Shown in pieces: positions 29,250 through 41,424 of a DNA stretch of 64,000 nt. Where the stretch lies: contig NZ_JQKO01000005.1 in assembly GCF_000746085.1 (NCBI RefSeq), positions 124,001-188,000 on the forward strand, read 5' to 3'. Each line of letters opens with the position of its first letter. The first letter of the stretch is position 1. The DNA is from Methylocapsa aurea. GTDB taxonomy: Bacteria > Pseudomonadota > Alphaproteobacteria > Rhizobiales > Beijerinckiaceae. The notes beneath the pieces were generated by a model that worked only from the letters and a program-made list of their open reading frames with translations, did no database searches and was not told the DNA's origin. Both the position numbers and the translations under genes were made by a program.

Positions 29250-29479
29250 GAGGTTTCCTCGGCGTCAGGACCGGTTTCCGGCCTAATAGTTCTTTGTCCG
29301 CAACTATAGGGTCTGGACGCCAAGCTGATCAAGGCGGAGGACGCTTGACGCCGCATTGCCCCCCGCGAAGGCTTCGCCAAATATCGATGGCAAAGCCCGC
29401 GCGGCCGGTTAAATTGGCCGAGCCATGCCGCTGAAACAAGCTTCTGGCGCTTTCGATCCCCTTAATTCAGATCGCATCG

Positions 29480-32400
29480 ATGAAGACACCGAGACCGCCC
29501 GCCAACCCCGAGCCGAAAGGGAAATCAGCGCCCCGCGCGCCAAGTCTCGCCGCGTCGCCCGCGTCGAAAAAGCCGCGGGCGCGGACAGGCTTGGGCCCGG
29601 CAGAACCGGCGGAAAGAAGCTTCGCCGGCCGCACGATCGTCATCCGCGGCGCGCGCGAGCATAATCTCAAGAACGTCGATCTCACCCTGCCGCGCGACAA
29701 GCTGATCGTCTTCACCGGCCTCTCTGGATCGGGCAAATCCTCGCTGGCCTTCGACACGATCTATGCCGAAGGACAGCGCCGCTATGTCGAATCGCTTTCG
29801 GCCTATGCGCGCCAATTCCTCGAATTGATGCAAAAGCCCGATGTCGACCAGATCGACGGGCTTTCGCCGGCGATCTCGATCGAACAGAAAACCACATCGA
29901 AAAACCCGCGCTCCACGGTCGGCACCGTCACCGAAATCTACGATTACATGCGGCTGCTTTTCGCCCGCATCGGGATTCCCTATTCGCCGGCGACGGGCCT
30001 GCCGATCGAAAGCCAGACGGTGAGCCAGATGGTCGATCGCGTGATCGCTTTGCCCGAGCGCACGAGGCTCTATCTGATCGCGCCGGTGATTCGCGGCCGC
30101 AAGGGCGAGTATCGCAAGGAAATCGCCGACTTCATGAAGCGCGGGTTTCAGCGCCTGAAGATCGACGGGCAATTCTATGAGATCGCCGATGCGCCCGCGC
30201 TCGACAAGAAGCTAAAGCATGACATTGATGTCGTCGTCGACCGGATTGCGGTGCGCCCGGACATCAAGTCGCGGCTTTCGGAGAGTTTCGAGACCGCGCT
30301 CGAACTCGCCGACGGGATCGCGATTTGCGAATATGCCGACGAAGCAGACGAAAAAGGCGCGCCCAAGCGCATCGTCTTCTCGGCGAAATTCGCTTGTCCC
30401 GTATCCGGCTTCACTATCCCCGAGATCGAACCCCGGCTGTTTTCCTTCAACAATCCTTTCGGCGCCTGTCCTCATTGCGGCGGGCTCGGTTTTGAACAAA
30501 CCGTCGACGCCGAGTTGATCGTCCCCGATCCGAAGCTGACCTTGCGCAAGGGGGCGATCGCGCCCTGGGCCAAATCGAGTTCGCCCTATTATCAGCAGAC
30601 CCTCGAGGCGCTCGGCCGGCATTTCAAATTCCGCCTCGATGCGCGGTTCGAGAGCCTGCCGGAAGAGATCAAGAATGTCCTTTTCTATGGCTCCGGCCAG
30701 GACTCCGTGCGGTTTTCCTATGAGGACGGCCTGCGCTCCTATGAGGTGAACAAGCCCTTCGAGGGCATCATCCGCAATCTCGAGCGGCGCTATCGCGAGA
30801 CCGAGAGCGAGTGGGCGCGCGAGGAGATCGGCCGCTTCATGACCGCGACGCCCTGCGGCGTTTGCGAGGGCAACCGGCTGCGCCCGGAGGCCCTGGCGGT
30901 CAAGATCGACGGCTGGCACATCGGCCAGGTCACCGCGCTTTCGGTCCGGGCGGCGCATGCCTGGTTCGAGGCATTGCCGCGAAAGCTCGACTCCAAACGC
31001 AATGAGATCGCCAATCGCATCCTCAAGGAGATCCGTGAACGGCTCTCCTTTCTCGTCGATGTCGGCCTCGATTATCTGACCCTTGGCCGCGCGGCCGGAA
31101 CCTTGTCCGGCGGCGAGAGCCAGCGCATCCGGCTCGCCTCGCAGATTGGCTCCGGCCTCACCGGCGTGCTTTATGTGTTGGACGAGCCTTCGATCGGGCT
31201 GCATCAGCGCGACAATGCGCGGCTGCTCGACACGCTGCGGCGGCTGCGCGATCTCGGCAATACCGTCATCGTCGTCGAACATGACGAGGACGCGATCCTC
31301 ACCGCCGATTATGTCGTCGATGTCGGCCCCGGCGCCGGCATTCATGGCGGCGAGATCGTCTCGCAAGGGACGGCCGCTGAAATCATGGCGGACCCGCACT
31401 CGCTGACCGGCCAATATCTGACCGGCGCGCGGACGGTCTCGGCGCCGCGCCCGCGCCGCAAGCCGGAGCCCGCCCGCAAGCTCGCCATCGTCGGCGCGCA
31501 TGGCAACAACCTGAAAAACGTCACGACCTCGATTCCGCTTGGCCTCTTCACCTGCATCACCGGGGTGTCGGGCGGCGGCAAGTCGACCCTCATTATCGAT
31601 ACGCTCTACAAGGCGGCGGCGCGGCGCCTCAATGGCGTGTTGGTGGAGCATCCCTCGCCGCATGAGCGGATCGATGGGCTGGAGCAGCTCGACAAGGTCA
31701 TCGACATCGATCAATCGCCGATCGGACGCACGCCGCGCTCCAACCCCGCGACCTATACCGGCGCCTTCACGCCGATCCGCGAATGGTTCGCTGGATTGCC
31801 GGAGGCGAAAGCGCGCGGCTACCAGCCGGGGCGCTTTTCCTTCAACGTCAAGGGCGGACGCTGCGAAGCCTGCCAGGGCGATGGCGTCATCAAGATCGAG
31901 ATGCATTTTCTGCCCGACGTCTATGTCACCTGCGACGTCTGCAAGGGCAAGCGCTATGATCGCGAGACGCTGGAGGTGAAATATCGCGATAAATCCATCG
32001 CGGATGTGCTCGACATGACGGTGGAGGAGGCCGCCGGCCTGTTCAAGGCGGTGCCCGCGATCCGCGAGAAAATGGCGACTCTCGCCCGCGTCGGCCTGAA
32101 CTATGTCAAGGTCGGCCAGCAGGCGAATACTTTGTCAGGCGGCGAGGCGCAGCGGGTCAAGCTCGCCAAGGAATTGTCGAAGCGCTCGACCGGACGCACG
32201 CTCTATATTTTGGACGAGCCGACGACCGGCCTGCATTTTCACGATGTCGCAAAACTGCTCGAAGTGCTGCATGAGCTTGTCGATCAGGGCAATACGGTCA
32301 TCGTGATCGAGCATAATCTCGAGGTGGTGAAAACCGCCGACTGGATCATCGACCTCGGCCCGGAAGGGGGCGATGGCGGCGGCGAGATCGTGGCCCAAGG

Positions 32401-32506
32401 CCCGCCCGAGGCCATTGTGAAAGAGAAGAGAAGCTACACCGGCCATTATCTGCGCGAGGTGCTGGACCGCCGGCCGGCGGCGAAGGGGAAGGCTGCGGCG
32501 GAATAG
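29480..32506 (+). CDS. uvrA: Excinuclease ABC subunit A
   Basis: UvrA detects bulky DNA lesions and loads UvrB in nucleotide excision repair. The 1008 residues start with an unusual basic Pro/Ala-rich extension of about 50 residues, then [20 protein letters not shown] and the Walker [21 protein letters not shown]. Zinc-finger modules CPHCGGLGF (first half) and CEACQGDG with [14 protein letters not shown] (second half), the second Walker [11 protein letters not shown], and two LSGGE signatures are all present. GATGAAGAC marks the start; an N-terminally shorter start is possible. A hairpin follows its stop. Confidence 0.95.
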   Translation: MKTPRPPANPEPKGKSAPRAPSLAASPASKKPRARTGLGPAEPAERSFAGRTIVIRGAREHNLKNVDLTLPRDKLIVFTGLSGSGKSSLAFDTIYAEGQRRYVESLSAYARQFLELMQKPDVDQIDGLSPAISIEQKTTSKNPRSTVGTVTEIYDYMRLLFARIGIPYSPATGLPIESQTVSQMVDRVIALPERTRLYLIAPVIRGRKGEYRKEIADFMKRGFQRLKIDGQFYEIADAPALDKKLKHDIDVVVDRIAVRPDIKSRLSESFETALELADGIAICEYADEADEKGAPKRIVFSAKFACPVSGFTIPEIEPRLFSFNNPFGACPHCGGLGFEQTVDAELIVPDPKLTLRKGAIAPWAKSSSPYYQQTLEALGRHFKFRLDARFESLPEEIKNVLFYGSGQDSVRFSYEDGLRSYEVNKPFEGIIRNLERRYRETESEWAREEIGRFMTATPCGVCEGNRLRPEALAVKIDGWHIGQVTALSVRAAHAWFEALPRKLDSKRNEIANRILKEIRERLSFLVDVGLDYLTLGRAAGTLSGGESQRIRLASQIGSGLTGVLYVLDEPSIGLHQRDNARLLDTLRRLRDLGNTVIVVEHDEDAILTADYVVDVGPGAGIHGGEIVSQGTAAEIMADPHSLTGQYLTGARTVSAPRPRRKPEPARKLAIVGAHGNNLKNVTTSIPLGLFTCITGVSGGGKSTLIIDTLYKAAARRLNGVLVEHPSPHERIDGLEQLDKVIDIDQSPIGRTPRSNPATYTGAFTPIREWFAGLPEAKARGYQPGRFSFNVKGGRCEACQGDGVIKIEMHFLPDVYVTCDVCKGKRYDRETLEVKYRDKSIADVLDMTVEEAAGLFKAVPAIREKMATLARVGLNYVKVGQQANTLSGGEAQRVKLAKELSKRSTGRTLYILDEPTTGLHFHDVAKLLEVLHELVDQGNTVIVIEHNLEVVKTADWIIDLGPEGGDGGGEIVAQGPPEAIVKEKRSYTGHYLREVLDRRPAAKGKAAAE

Positions 32507-32508
32507 AG

Positions 32509-32534
32509 GCACCATATAACGTATTCCATGGTGC
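32509..32534. terminator. Hairpin after uvrA, weak
   Basis: GCACCAT (32509-32515) and ATGGTGC (32528-32534) form a 7-bp stem around a 12-base AT-rich loop. No T-run follows. Possible 3' end of the uvrA transcript, or a junction mark of the inserted gene. Confidence 0.35.
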
Positions 32535-32556
32535 GACATTGAGCGGAAATTTATTA

Positions 32557-34269
32557 ATGAAACCAAACATATTAGATGAAACCAAACAAAATACGCCATT
32601 TATTTTTTCGATTCCGAGCCCAGGCGACCAAACCGAGATCAGTGTTCAGCCTGGATCGTCCGTGATTTTTGTGGGCGCTAACGGAGGGGGAAAAACTAGG
32701 CTTGCCGTTCTTATTGAGGTTGGCTTTGAGCTGAATGCTCACCGTATCTCGGCACACCGAGCGCTGACGCTTAATCCAAGTATCGCCAAAACCAGCGAGC
32801 GGGTAGCGCTGTCCGGCTTAAGGACCGGCTATGCCGGCGAAGGCGCCAGCGTTGGCCATCGAGCCGGTAGCCGATGGCACCGCAATATGGCCACTACGCT
32901 CCTTAACGACTTCGACTTCCTAATTCAGGCGCTATTCGCCGATCAGGCCAACAGGTCGCTGGAAACGCACCAAAAAGTTCGCGACCCTGGCTTTGTTGAG
33001 ACACTCATCACTGATCAGGCGAAAAAGGCCCTAGAAAAGCAGGGTGGTGCATGCAACCTCATGCTGGCGAATCCCACAAAATTCGAGCGTCTCGTCGAGA
33101 TTTGGGATCGCCTGCTGCCACATCGTAAACTCCATATTTCGGGGGACGACATTCAGGTCAGCGTTCAAGGTTCGGGAATGCGTTACAAGGCGTCCGAAAT
33201 GAGCGACGGCGAGCGTGCGATCTTCTATATGATTGGCCAGACGCTTGCCGCTGCTGAGAATTCGCTTCTAATTTTCGACGAGCCCGAACTCCACGTACAC
33301 CGTTCGATTATGGCGAAGCTCTGGGACGAACTGGAAGCCGCTCGCCAGGACTGCGCCTTCGTCTTCATCACCCACGACCTGGAATTTGCCGCTTCTCGCG
33401 TAGCCCAGAAGTTCGTTATCCGTTCCTACGACCCCGCTCCTCATTGGAATATAGAAGTAGTTCCGGAAAACACCGGGTTTGACGAGGAAGTCACAACTCT
33501 TATCCTCGGCAGTCGGCGGCCTATTCTCTTCACCGAGGGGACTGAGACCAGCCTCGATCTGGCTATCTATCGGTGCTGCTTTTCGGACTGGACCGTTATT
33601 CCTCGGGGATCTTGCGAGGAGGTTATCCACTCTGTTGTGACGATGAGGCGCAACCAGGAGCTTACCCGCGTAACTTGCTCGGGGATCGTGGATGCCGATG
33701 CTTATGAGGCTGATGACGTTTCGTATCTAGGGGAACTAGGTATTGTGGTTTTGCCGGTTTCTGAGATCGAAAACATCATCCTTCTGCCGACGGTAAGCAG
33801 AGCCATTGCTGAGATCGAAGGCTACCAAGGAGCTGATCTCGAAAGTCGCTTGGACGCCTTGAAGGCGGCAATTTTCAAGACTCTGAATTCACCGGAAGCC
33901 ATCGATGCGGTAGTTACACGATATTGCAGACGCAGGATCGATGGGCTTTTAAAGAAAATCGATCTTGGTAATTCCAGCAACGTTGCCGATATTACGGCAG
34001 AATACGTCCGTCATACAGCCGCGCTTGATATTGCGGACATCGCTCGGAGAGCCGAAGCCCGTATTCAAGAGGCATTGCACGACGGCGATCTTCCAAAACT
34101 TCTTGCGAACTACGACAACAAAGGTCTTGTAGCGCTGGCTGCCACGCACCTGAAAAGGTCGAAGAAGATTGATTTCGAGAATTGGCTCACGAGGGTCTTG
34201 ATCAATAAAAAGCATCCTGCGCTGATCAAAGCCATTCGCGATTGCGTCCCGGCTGTTCAGCCACAGTGA
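32557..34269 (+). CDS. ABC-type ATPase fused to DUF4435 (PARIS-like candidate)
   Basis: A 570-residue fusion. Residues ~1-310 are an ABC/AAA ATPase: Walker A GANGGGKT (40-47), signature SDGER (216-220), Walker B LLIFDEPE (237-244) and a switch histidine in FITHD (273). Residues ~320-570 look like DUF4435, a TOPRIM-like nuclease domain: LFTEG (acidic Glu near 327), GIVDAD (379-381) and SEIENIILLP (near 402-411). The same domain pair makes up AriA and AriB of the PARIS antiphage system, which also occurs fused. The gene is visibly AT-richer than its neighbours and sits alone between uvrA and thiC. ATG 32557 is chosen over TTG 32539. Antiphage function is inferred. Confidence 0.75.
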   Translation: MKPNILDETKQNTPFIFSIPSPGDQTEISVQPGSSVIFVGANGGGKTRLAVLIEVGFELNAHRISAHRALTLNPSIAKTSERVALSGLRTGYAGEGASVGHRAGSRWHRNMATTLLNDFDFLIQALFADQANRSLETHQKVRDPGFVETLITDQAKKALEKQGGACNLMLANPTKFERLVEIWDRLLPHRKLHISGDDIQVSVQGSGMRYKASEMSDGERAIFYMIGQTLAAAENSLLIFDEPELHVHRSIMAKLWDELEAARQDCAFVFITHDLEFAASRVAQKFVIRSYDPAPHWNIEVVPENTGFDEEVTTLILGSRRPILFTEGTETSLDLAIYRCCFSDWTVIPRGSCEEVIHSVVTMRRNQELTRVTCSGIVDADAYEADDVSYLGELGIVVLPVSEIENIILLPTVSRAIAEIEGYQGADLESRLDALKAAIFKTLNSPEAIDAVVTRYCRRRIDGLLKKIDLGNSSNVADITAEYVRHTAALDIADIARRAEARIQEALHDGDLPKLLANYDNKGLVALAATHLKRSKKIDFENWLTRVLINKKHPALIKAIRDCVPAVQPQ

Positions 34270-34411
34270 AATGCACCTCATTTCCCTGTTCCAGCAGTTA
34301 ATCCTTCATCTGCCTCCGTTCGGAAGGGCTGCTCCTCTGGTGCGACTCCGCCAAAATTCACCCCCACCGCCCCCCCCCGCCTGCTCAATCCTCCGCCCCG
34401 CCCTATGTTAC

Positions 34412-36419
<2,008 letters not shown>

Positions 36420-36635
36420 GGCAGACGTTTCGCCGCTCCCCTCGGCGGCTACGATGCGCCAGCCAAGCCAGACCGAGGCCCATGTAGGAAGCGTGACGCT
36501 TATGCCAGCTTGCCGGCAGAATCAGCGGCCGCTTTTGTTCGGCGGCTTCGTTTTGTGGTATAAGCTCTAGCCGAGCCGGCAGGCCGCGATCGGATCCTTG
36601 TCTTGGCCCTGGCCGCGAGTTGCGAGCAAACTTCC

Positions 36636-37124
36636 ATGAGCAAACAAGAAAAGTCGCTGTTCATGACCTTTCTCATGACCCCCGACATGTCCAATTTTTC
36701 CGGCCACGTCCATGGCGGCGTCATCTTGAAGCTGCTCGATCAGGTGGCCTACGCCTGCGCCGCGCGATATTGCAAAAACTACGTGGTGACGGCGTCGCTC
36801 GACCAGGTGATCTTCAAGCAGCCGATCAAGGTCGGCGAGCTGGTGACCTTCAAGGCCAATGTCAATTACGTCGGCAGGACCTCGATGGAGATCGGCATTA
36901 AGGTGATCGCCGAGAACCTGACCACCCAAGACATCCGCCATACCAATTCATGCTATTTTACCATGGTCGCCCGGAAGGAGGACGGCAGCCCCTGCATCGT
37001 CCCGCCTCTCGAAATCGAGACCGAGGTCGAACGGCGGCTCTTCGAGGCGGGGAAAATGCGCAAGGAAATGCGCAACGAGATCATGGAGCGAAATAAATCG
37101 CTGCACGTCGGCATCCCGGATTGA
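36636..37124 (+). CDS. Acyl-CoA thioesterase, hotdog fold
   Basis: A 162-residue single-hotdog thioesterase that hydrolyses acyl-CoA. The motif GHVHGGVILKLLDQVAYACA includes the family Gly/His and likely catalytic Asp, and NYVGRTSMEIGIKVIAEN follows. A charged helical C-terminal tail (GKMRKEMRNEIMERNKSLHV) completes it. Start chosen at the ATG 36636 (MSKQEKSLFMTFLMTPDMSN); an upstream alternative adds eleven unlike residues. The next gene starts 25 bases after it, possibly co-transcribed. Confidence 0.9.
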   Translation: MSKQEKSLFMTFLMTPDMSNFSGHVHGGVILKLLDQVAYACAARYCKNYVVTASLDQVIFKQPIKVGELVTFKANVNYVGRTSMEIGIKVIAENLTTQDIRHTNSCYFTMVARKEDGSPCIVPPLEIETEVERRLFEAGKMRKEMRNEIMERNKSLHVGIPD

Positions 37125-37149
37125 GATCGCCTCATTGGAGCCAGCGCGG

Positions 37150-38007
37150 ATGGTCGATCATGCTGGGATCAATTCGCCGTGCGCGGAAAACGCCGACGCC
37201 CTTTGCAAGGCCGAGGCGACGGCCAGGCGTCTTTACCAGGTGGATTTCCCTTGGGACATCAACAAGTCGCTCGAATTCGCGCTGCTGCGCACCTATGCGG
37301 TTCCGTCCATTTCCGCGCTGCTCGACTATACCAATGAAACGGTAGGGCGGCCGCGCAAGCGCTACGACGACACCGTTTTGATCATCAGCGAAATCCTGAA
37401 CAATGGCCTCGATTCGCCGCGGGCGAAACGCGCCTACGCGCGGCTGAACGACATGCACGGGCGCTATGCGATCAGGAACGACGATTTTCTCTACGTGCTC
37501 TCGACCTTCATCTTTTCGCCGATCGACTGGGTCGCGAAATATGGCCGCAGGCCATTGACCAACGAGGAAACGCAGGATTGGTTCGTCTTCTGGCGCGCGT
37601 TCGGAGAACGCATGGGGATCGCGGATATTTTTCCTACGCTGGAGCGCTTTCGCGATTTTTCGAAGGATTTCGAGAGAACGCGTTACGCGCGTTCGAAGGC
37701 CAACGCCAAAATCGCCAAGGCCTCCATGAATGTCGTGCTGTCAGGCTCGCATGTGCCGGCGTTTCTTCGGCCGGCCGGGCATCGGCTCGTGATGGCGTTC
37801 TGCGAGCCGCATCTTGTCGACGCGCTCGGCTTTCCGCCTCCATCGCACATGCTGCGCGGCTTTGTGGCCTTGCTCATGGAGTTTCGCCGCAGGATCCTGC
37901 GGCTGACGCCCCCGAACAAATCCGCCAAACCACCGATGAAGGGGTCGAAGACCTATCCGGAAGGATATGAGATCGAAGAACTCGGCACATTCAAGCCGCC
38001 GCGTTAA
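37150..38007 (+). CDS. MpaB/DUF2236-type oxygenase-like protein
   Basis: A 285-residue protein of the DUF2236 family, related to the latex-clearing and MpaB-type haem or iron oxygenases. The central blocks are MHGRYAIRNDDFLYVLSTFI and LTNEETQDWFVFWRAFGERM, and the C-terminal half contains NVVLSGSHVPAFLRPAGHRL. Start set at the ATG 37150, with GGAG nine bases before; a TTG at 37135 is also in frame. It lies directly after the thioesterase, hinting at lipid turnover, but the substrate is unknown. Confidence 0.8.
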   Translation: MVDHAGINSPCAENADALCKAEATARRLYQVDFPWDINKSLEFALLRTYAVPSISALLDYTNETVGRPRKRYDDTVLIISEILNNGLDSPRAKRAYARLNDMHGRYAIRNDDFLYVLSTFIFSPIDWVAKYGRRPLTNEETQDWFVFWRAFGERMGIADIFPTLERFRDFSKDFERTRYARSKANAKIAKASMNVVLSGSHVPAFLRPAGHRLVMAFCEPHLVDALGFPPPSHMLRGFVALLMEFRRRILRLTPPNKSAKPPMKGSKTYPEGYEIEELGTFKPPR

Positions 38008-38092
38008 CCACGGCCATCTGATCGAGCGGCCGAACGCGACTTCACGCGACGGGACGCAGGGGCGCGCTGGCCCTTGCGCCCGCAACCAAAAA

Positions 38093-38818
38093 TCAAATCA
38101 TATATTGGCCGCCATTGACGCTGAGAGTCGAGCCGGTGATGAAGCCCGACTCCTCCGCGACAAGAAAGACCACGACGCGGGCGACTTCCTCGGGCTCCCC
38201 CAGCCGCCGCAGCGGAATGAGCGGCAGGACGGATTTCTCCAGCACCTCTTTTGGCACCGCCTTGACCATATCGGTTGCGATATAGCCGGGGCAAACTGCA
38301 TTGACGGTTATTCCCTTGCCGGCGTTTTCCTGGGCGAGCGACTTGGTGAAGCCGATATCCCCGGCCTTCGACGCCGTGTAATTGGTCTGGCCCATCTGGC
38401 CTTTTTGGCCATTGATCGACGAAATATTGACGATGCGGCCGAACCCGCGTTCGCGCATCCCCTCGATCACCGGGCGCGTCATGTTGAAAAGCGAATTCAG
38501 ATTCGTGTTGATCACATCAAACCATTGTTCCGGGGTCATTTTGTGGAACATGGTGTCGCGGGTGATCCCGGCGTTGTTGATCAGGATTTCGATCGGGCCA
38601 AGGTCGTCGCCAACTTTCTTGAGGCCTTCGGCGCATTCCTTATAGTTTGAAACATCCCATTTATAGACGGGGATGCCTGTCTCCGCCTTGAAATTCGCCG
38701 CCGCTTCGTCATTGCCAGCGTAGGTCGCCGCGACCTTATATCCGGCCGCGTGCAATCCCTTGCTGATGGCGGCGCCTATCCCGCGCGAACCGCCGCTCAC
38801 TACCGCTACCCGAGCCAT
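38093..38818 (-). CDS. phaB: Acetoacetyl-CoA reductase PhaB
   Basis: A 241-residue NADPH-dependent short-chain dehydrogenase that reduces acetoacetyl-CoA to (R)-3-hydroxybutyryl-CoA for polyhydroxybutyrate. It has the Rossmann start ARVAVVSGGSRGIGAAISKG, NNAGITRDTMFHKM, the catalytic YTASKAG, and the C-terminal ITGSTLSVNGGQYMI. FabG-type proteins look similar; the adjacent phaA and phaR favour PhaB. It is 227 bases from phaA on the same strand. The polymerase phaC is not in this window. Confidence 0.93.
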   Translation of the reverse strand: MARVAVVSGGSRGIGAAISKGLHAAGYKVAATYAGNDEAAANFKAETGIPVYKWDVSNYKECAEGLKKVGDDLGPIEILINNAGITRDTMFHKMTPEQWFDVINTNLNSLFNMTRPVIEGMRERGFGRIVNISSINGQKGQMGQTNYTASKAGDIGFTKSLAQENAGKGITVNAVCPGYIATDMVKAVPKEVLEKSVLPLIPLRRLGEPEEVARVVVFLVAEESGFITGSTLSVNGGQYMI

Positions 38819-39045
38819 TTGCGTAACCCTCCAAAATCCCGCCGCCGCGGCGCCCGCTTCCGTCGCGCCTCAGGCAGCCATGACGCCCGCGCGACAGCTT
38901 GCTGGCCGCCAGTTCCTCCATGACATGAAGGAGCTTTCAATTCTTGATCTATCGCATTTTCTGACTGCAAACAGATTTTCACTTTGCAGAAAGCGCCTTT
39001 GCGGTCGGCGCGCCGGTCTGATTGGCGGGCGCGCCGTTCGCACTC

Positions 39046-40221
39046 TCACCGTTCAACGGTCAACGCGATGCCCATTCCGCCGCCGATGCAAAGCGTCGCC
39101 AAGCCCTTCTTGGCGCCGCGGCGCTGCATTTCATGGAGAAGGGTGATGAGGACCCGCGCGCCGGAGGCGCCGATCGGATGTCCGATTGCGATCGCGCCGC
39201 CATTGACGTTCACGATGGCTGGGTCCCACCCCATGTCCTTATTGACCGCCAGGGCCTGCGCCGCAAAAGCTTCGTTCGCCTCGACGAGGTCGAGGTCTTT
39301 GACCTTCCAGCCGGCCTTTTCGAGGGCCTTGCGCGACGCCGGGATAGGTCCAGAGCCCATGAGGGCCGGGTCGACGCCGGCGCTCGCCCAGGAGGCGATG
39401 CGCGCGAGCGGCGTCAATCCGCGCGCCGCGGCGTCCTTGGCGCTCATCAGCACGAGGGCCGCGCCGCCGTCATTGATGCCGGACGCGTTTCCCGCCGTGA
39501 CCGTGCCATCCTTAGCAAAGGCCGGCTTCAATTTGGCCAGCCCGTCCAGCGTCGCGCCGAGCCGGATATATTCATCGGCATCGATGACCACGTCGCCTTT
39601 CCGGCTGGTGACCGTGAAGGGCGCAATCTCCTCCTTGAACCGCCCCTCCTTCTGCGCCGCCTCGGCCTTGTTTTGCGAGGCGAGCGCGAAGCGGTCCTGC
39701 TCATCGCGGGTGATCTGCCATTTCGCCGCGACGTTTTCGGCGGTCTGGCCCATATGGTAGCCATTGAAGACGTCGGTCAGGCCATCGCGCAGCATGGTGT
39801 CGACGAATTTCAGATCGCCCATCTTGACGCCGGAGCGCAGATAGGCGCCGTGCTGCGACTGCGACATGCTCTCCTGTCCGCCGGCGACGACGATCTCCGC
39901 GTCGCCGGTTGCGATCTGCTGCGCGGCCAAGGCCACGGCGCGGAGCCCCGAGCCGCAGACCTGGTTCAGGCCAAAGGCCGTCTTTTCTTGGGGAATGCCC
40001 GCCTTTATCGCCGCCTGGCGCGCCGGATTCTGGCCCTGGCCAGCGGTTAGCACCTGGCCCAGGATGACTTCGTCCACGTCGGCGGCATCGATTTTGGCGC
40101 GATCGAGCGCAGCCTTGATCGCGGCGGCGCCAAGCTCGTGCGCAGGCGTCGCGGCAAAGGCTCCGTTGAAAGATCCAACGGCAGTGCGCGCCGCGCTCAC
40201 GATTACGATCTCACGTGACAT
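39046..40221 (-). CDS. phaA: Acetyl-CoA acetyltransferase PhaA
   Basis: PhaA condenses two acetyl-CoA to acetoacetyl-CoA, the first step to polyhydroxybutyrate. The 391 residues are typical of thiolase: the active-site cysteine in [20 protein letters not shown], the histidine in [20 protein letters not shown], and a second cysteine in [18 protein letters not shown] at the end. An ATG at 40221 with GGAGG nearby fits. phaB lies downstream on the same strand; phaR is divergent across a 455-base gap. Confidence 0.95.
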   Translation of the reverse strand: MSREIVIVSAARTAVGSFNGAFAATPAHELGAAAIKAALDRAKIDAADVDEVILGQVLTAGQGQNPARQAAIKAGIPQEKTAFGLNQVCGSGLRAVALAAQQIATGDAEIVVAGGQESMSQSQHGAYLRSGVKMGDLKFVDTMLRDGLTDVFNGYHMGQTAENVAAKWQITRDEQDRFALASQNKAEAAQKEGRFKEEIAPFTVTSRKGDVVIDADEYIRLGATLDGLAKLKPAFAKDGTVTAGNASGINDGGAALVLMSAKDAAARGLTPLARIASWASAGVDPALMGSGPIPASRKALEKAGWKVKDLDLVEANEAFAAQALAVNKDMGWDPAIVNVNGGAIAIGHPIGASGARVLITLLHEMQRRGAKKGLATLCIGGGMGIALTVER

Positions 40222-40676
40222 AGGGATTCCTCCTTGGGTGCGGGCCTGGGGCGGGGCTTCCCCGGCATGGTTTCCAACGTTAACACACTACAGATGGCGT
40301 TCGCGAGCCCGGCGCTCCATACAAATGACGCGTGGAGCATCGCCGGGGCGTGAATTGGCGCTCGAAATTGGTTTTCGCTTCGAAATAAAGCGCTTATCCT
40401 GAACAAACGGTAAGGCGGCGGGCTAGCGCCGTTTCACGGCGGCGAACGGCGAGGCAAAGCGATGGAGCGATTTCGTGACAAGCGCAAGACGGTTCAGCGG
40501 CCAAGCTCCCCGCGATGGCGCCTTGCGGATTCGTTCCTAGGGGGTGCATTCTTGGGGGGTGCATTCTTGCGATAGATGAGGCTTGACGGCCACGTTTTGA
40601 TTTTGTGGATCGAGTTTCTGGGTCGAGCAAGATCCACTGGGTTCCGAGATGACTTCCTCCAGGCGGGCAATCGACC
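40222..40676. other. Divergent phaA/phaR regulatory interval
   Basis: No gene is apparent. It should hold promoters for phaA (minus) and phaR (plus). A perfect tandem duplication of GGGGGTGCATTCTTG occupies 40540-40554 and 40555-40569. The TGCA-containing copies could be a regulator site, possibly for PhaR, but I cannot match a known consensus. Confidence 0.5.
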
Positions 40677-41273
40677 ATGGCCAATGAAAAACAACCGATC
40701 ACGATCAAGAAATACGCCAACCGGCGCCTCTACAACACCGGCACAAGCGCCTATGTCACGCTCGAGGATCTCGCCGTCATGGTCAAGAAAGGCGAGGATT
40801 TCGTCGTTTTCGACGCCAAGAGCGGCGACGACATCACCCATTCGGTGCTGACCCAAATCATTTTCGAACAGGAAGGCAAGGTTGGCCAGAGTCTTTTGCC
40901 CATAACATTCTTGCGCCAGATCATCCGCTTCTATGGCGACAGCATGCAGATGCTGGTGCCGAGCTATCTCGAATTCACAATGGACAAGCTGACAAGCGAG
41001 CAAGGCAAGTTCCGCGACAAAGTCGCCGGCGGTTTCGGCGCCCCTTTGGCGGGGCCGGTTTTCGGCTCGATTGAGGAGCAGACCCGCAAGAACATGGCCC
41101 TGTTCAACCAGGCCCTCGCCATGTTCAGCCCTTTTGCGCCTCCAGCGGCGCCGACGGCTGAAAAACCCGCCGAGGAGCCAACGGAGCCTACGGCCAAGAG
41201 CGACATTGAGGAAATGAAGCGCCAGCTCGACGAGTTGCAGAAGCGGATCGAGGGCATCGCGTCAAAGGAGTGA
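40677..41273 (+). CDS. phaR: Polyhydroxyalkanoate synthesis repressor PhaR
   Basis: PhaR represses PHA granule genes and binds both DNA and the polymer. The 198 residues start with the PHB accumulation regulatory domain, ITIKKYANRRLYNTGTSAYV and LEDLAVMVKKGEDFVVFDAK. The central part has DDITHSVLTQIIFEQEGKVG, and a Pro/Glu-rich linker precedes a coiled-coil tail (IEEMKRQLDELQKRIEGI). It is divergent from phaA; the target phasin gene is not in the window. Confidence 0.93.
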   Translation: MANEKQPITIKKYANRRLYNTGTSAYVTLEDLAVMVKKGEDFVVFDAKSGDDITHSVLTQIIFEQEGKVGQSLLPITFLRQIIRFYGDSMQMLVPSYLEFTMDKLTSEQGKFRDKVAGGFGAPLAGPVFGSIEEQTRKNMALFNQALAMFSPFAPPAAPTAEKPAEEPTEPTAKSDIEEMKRQLDELQKRIEGIASKE

Positions 41274-41290
41274 ATCGGCGCTCTCGCGTC

Positions 41291-41402
41291 GCTAAAGCGG
41301 GATGCGAAAAAGTGGAATCCGGTTTTTCGCGTCAAATCCCGCTCTCTTCTCAACAATAGATTACGTTTCATGCTTTTGGATGTTTCCATCTAAAAGCATC
41401 GT
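41291..41402 (-). repeat. About 110-bp dispersed repeat, inverted copy
   Basis: Read on the minus strand it matches 46544-46657: ATCACGATGCTTTTAGATGG, hairpin, then CTATTGTTGAGAAGAGAGCG, GGATTTGACGCGAAAAACCG and CACTTTTTCGCATCCCGCT. A ten-base insertion (GAAACGTAAT) distinguishes this copy. It forms two hairpins and lies immediately after phaR. Confidence 0.8.
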
Positions 41403-41424
41403 GATTTATGTCCGGGCTGCCCGC

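Noticed and set aside
29289-29303. Possible SOS box (GTTC-N7-G...) upstream of uvrA
   Set aside because: The first GTTC is followed seven bases later by GCAA rather than GTTC or GAAC; only one half-site matches the alphaproteobacterial LexA consensus.
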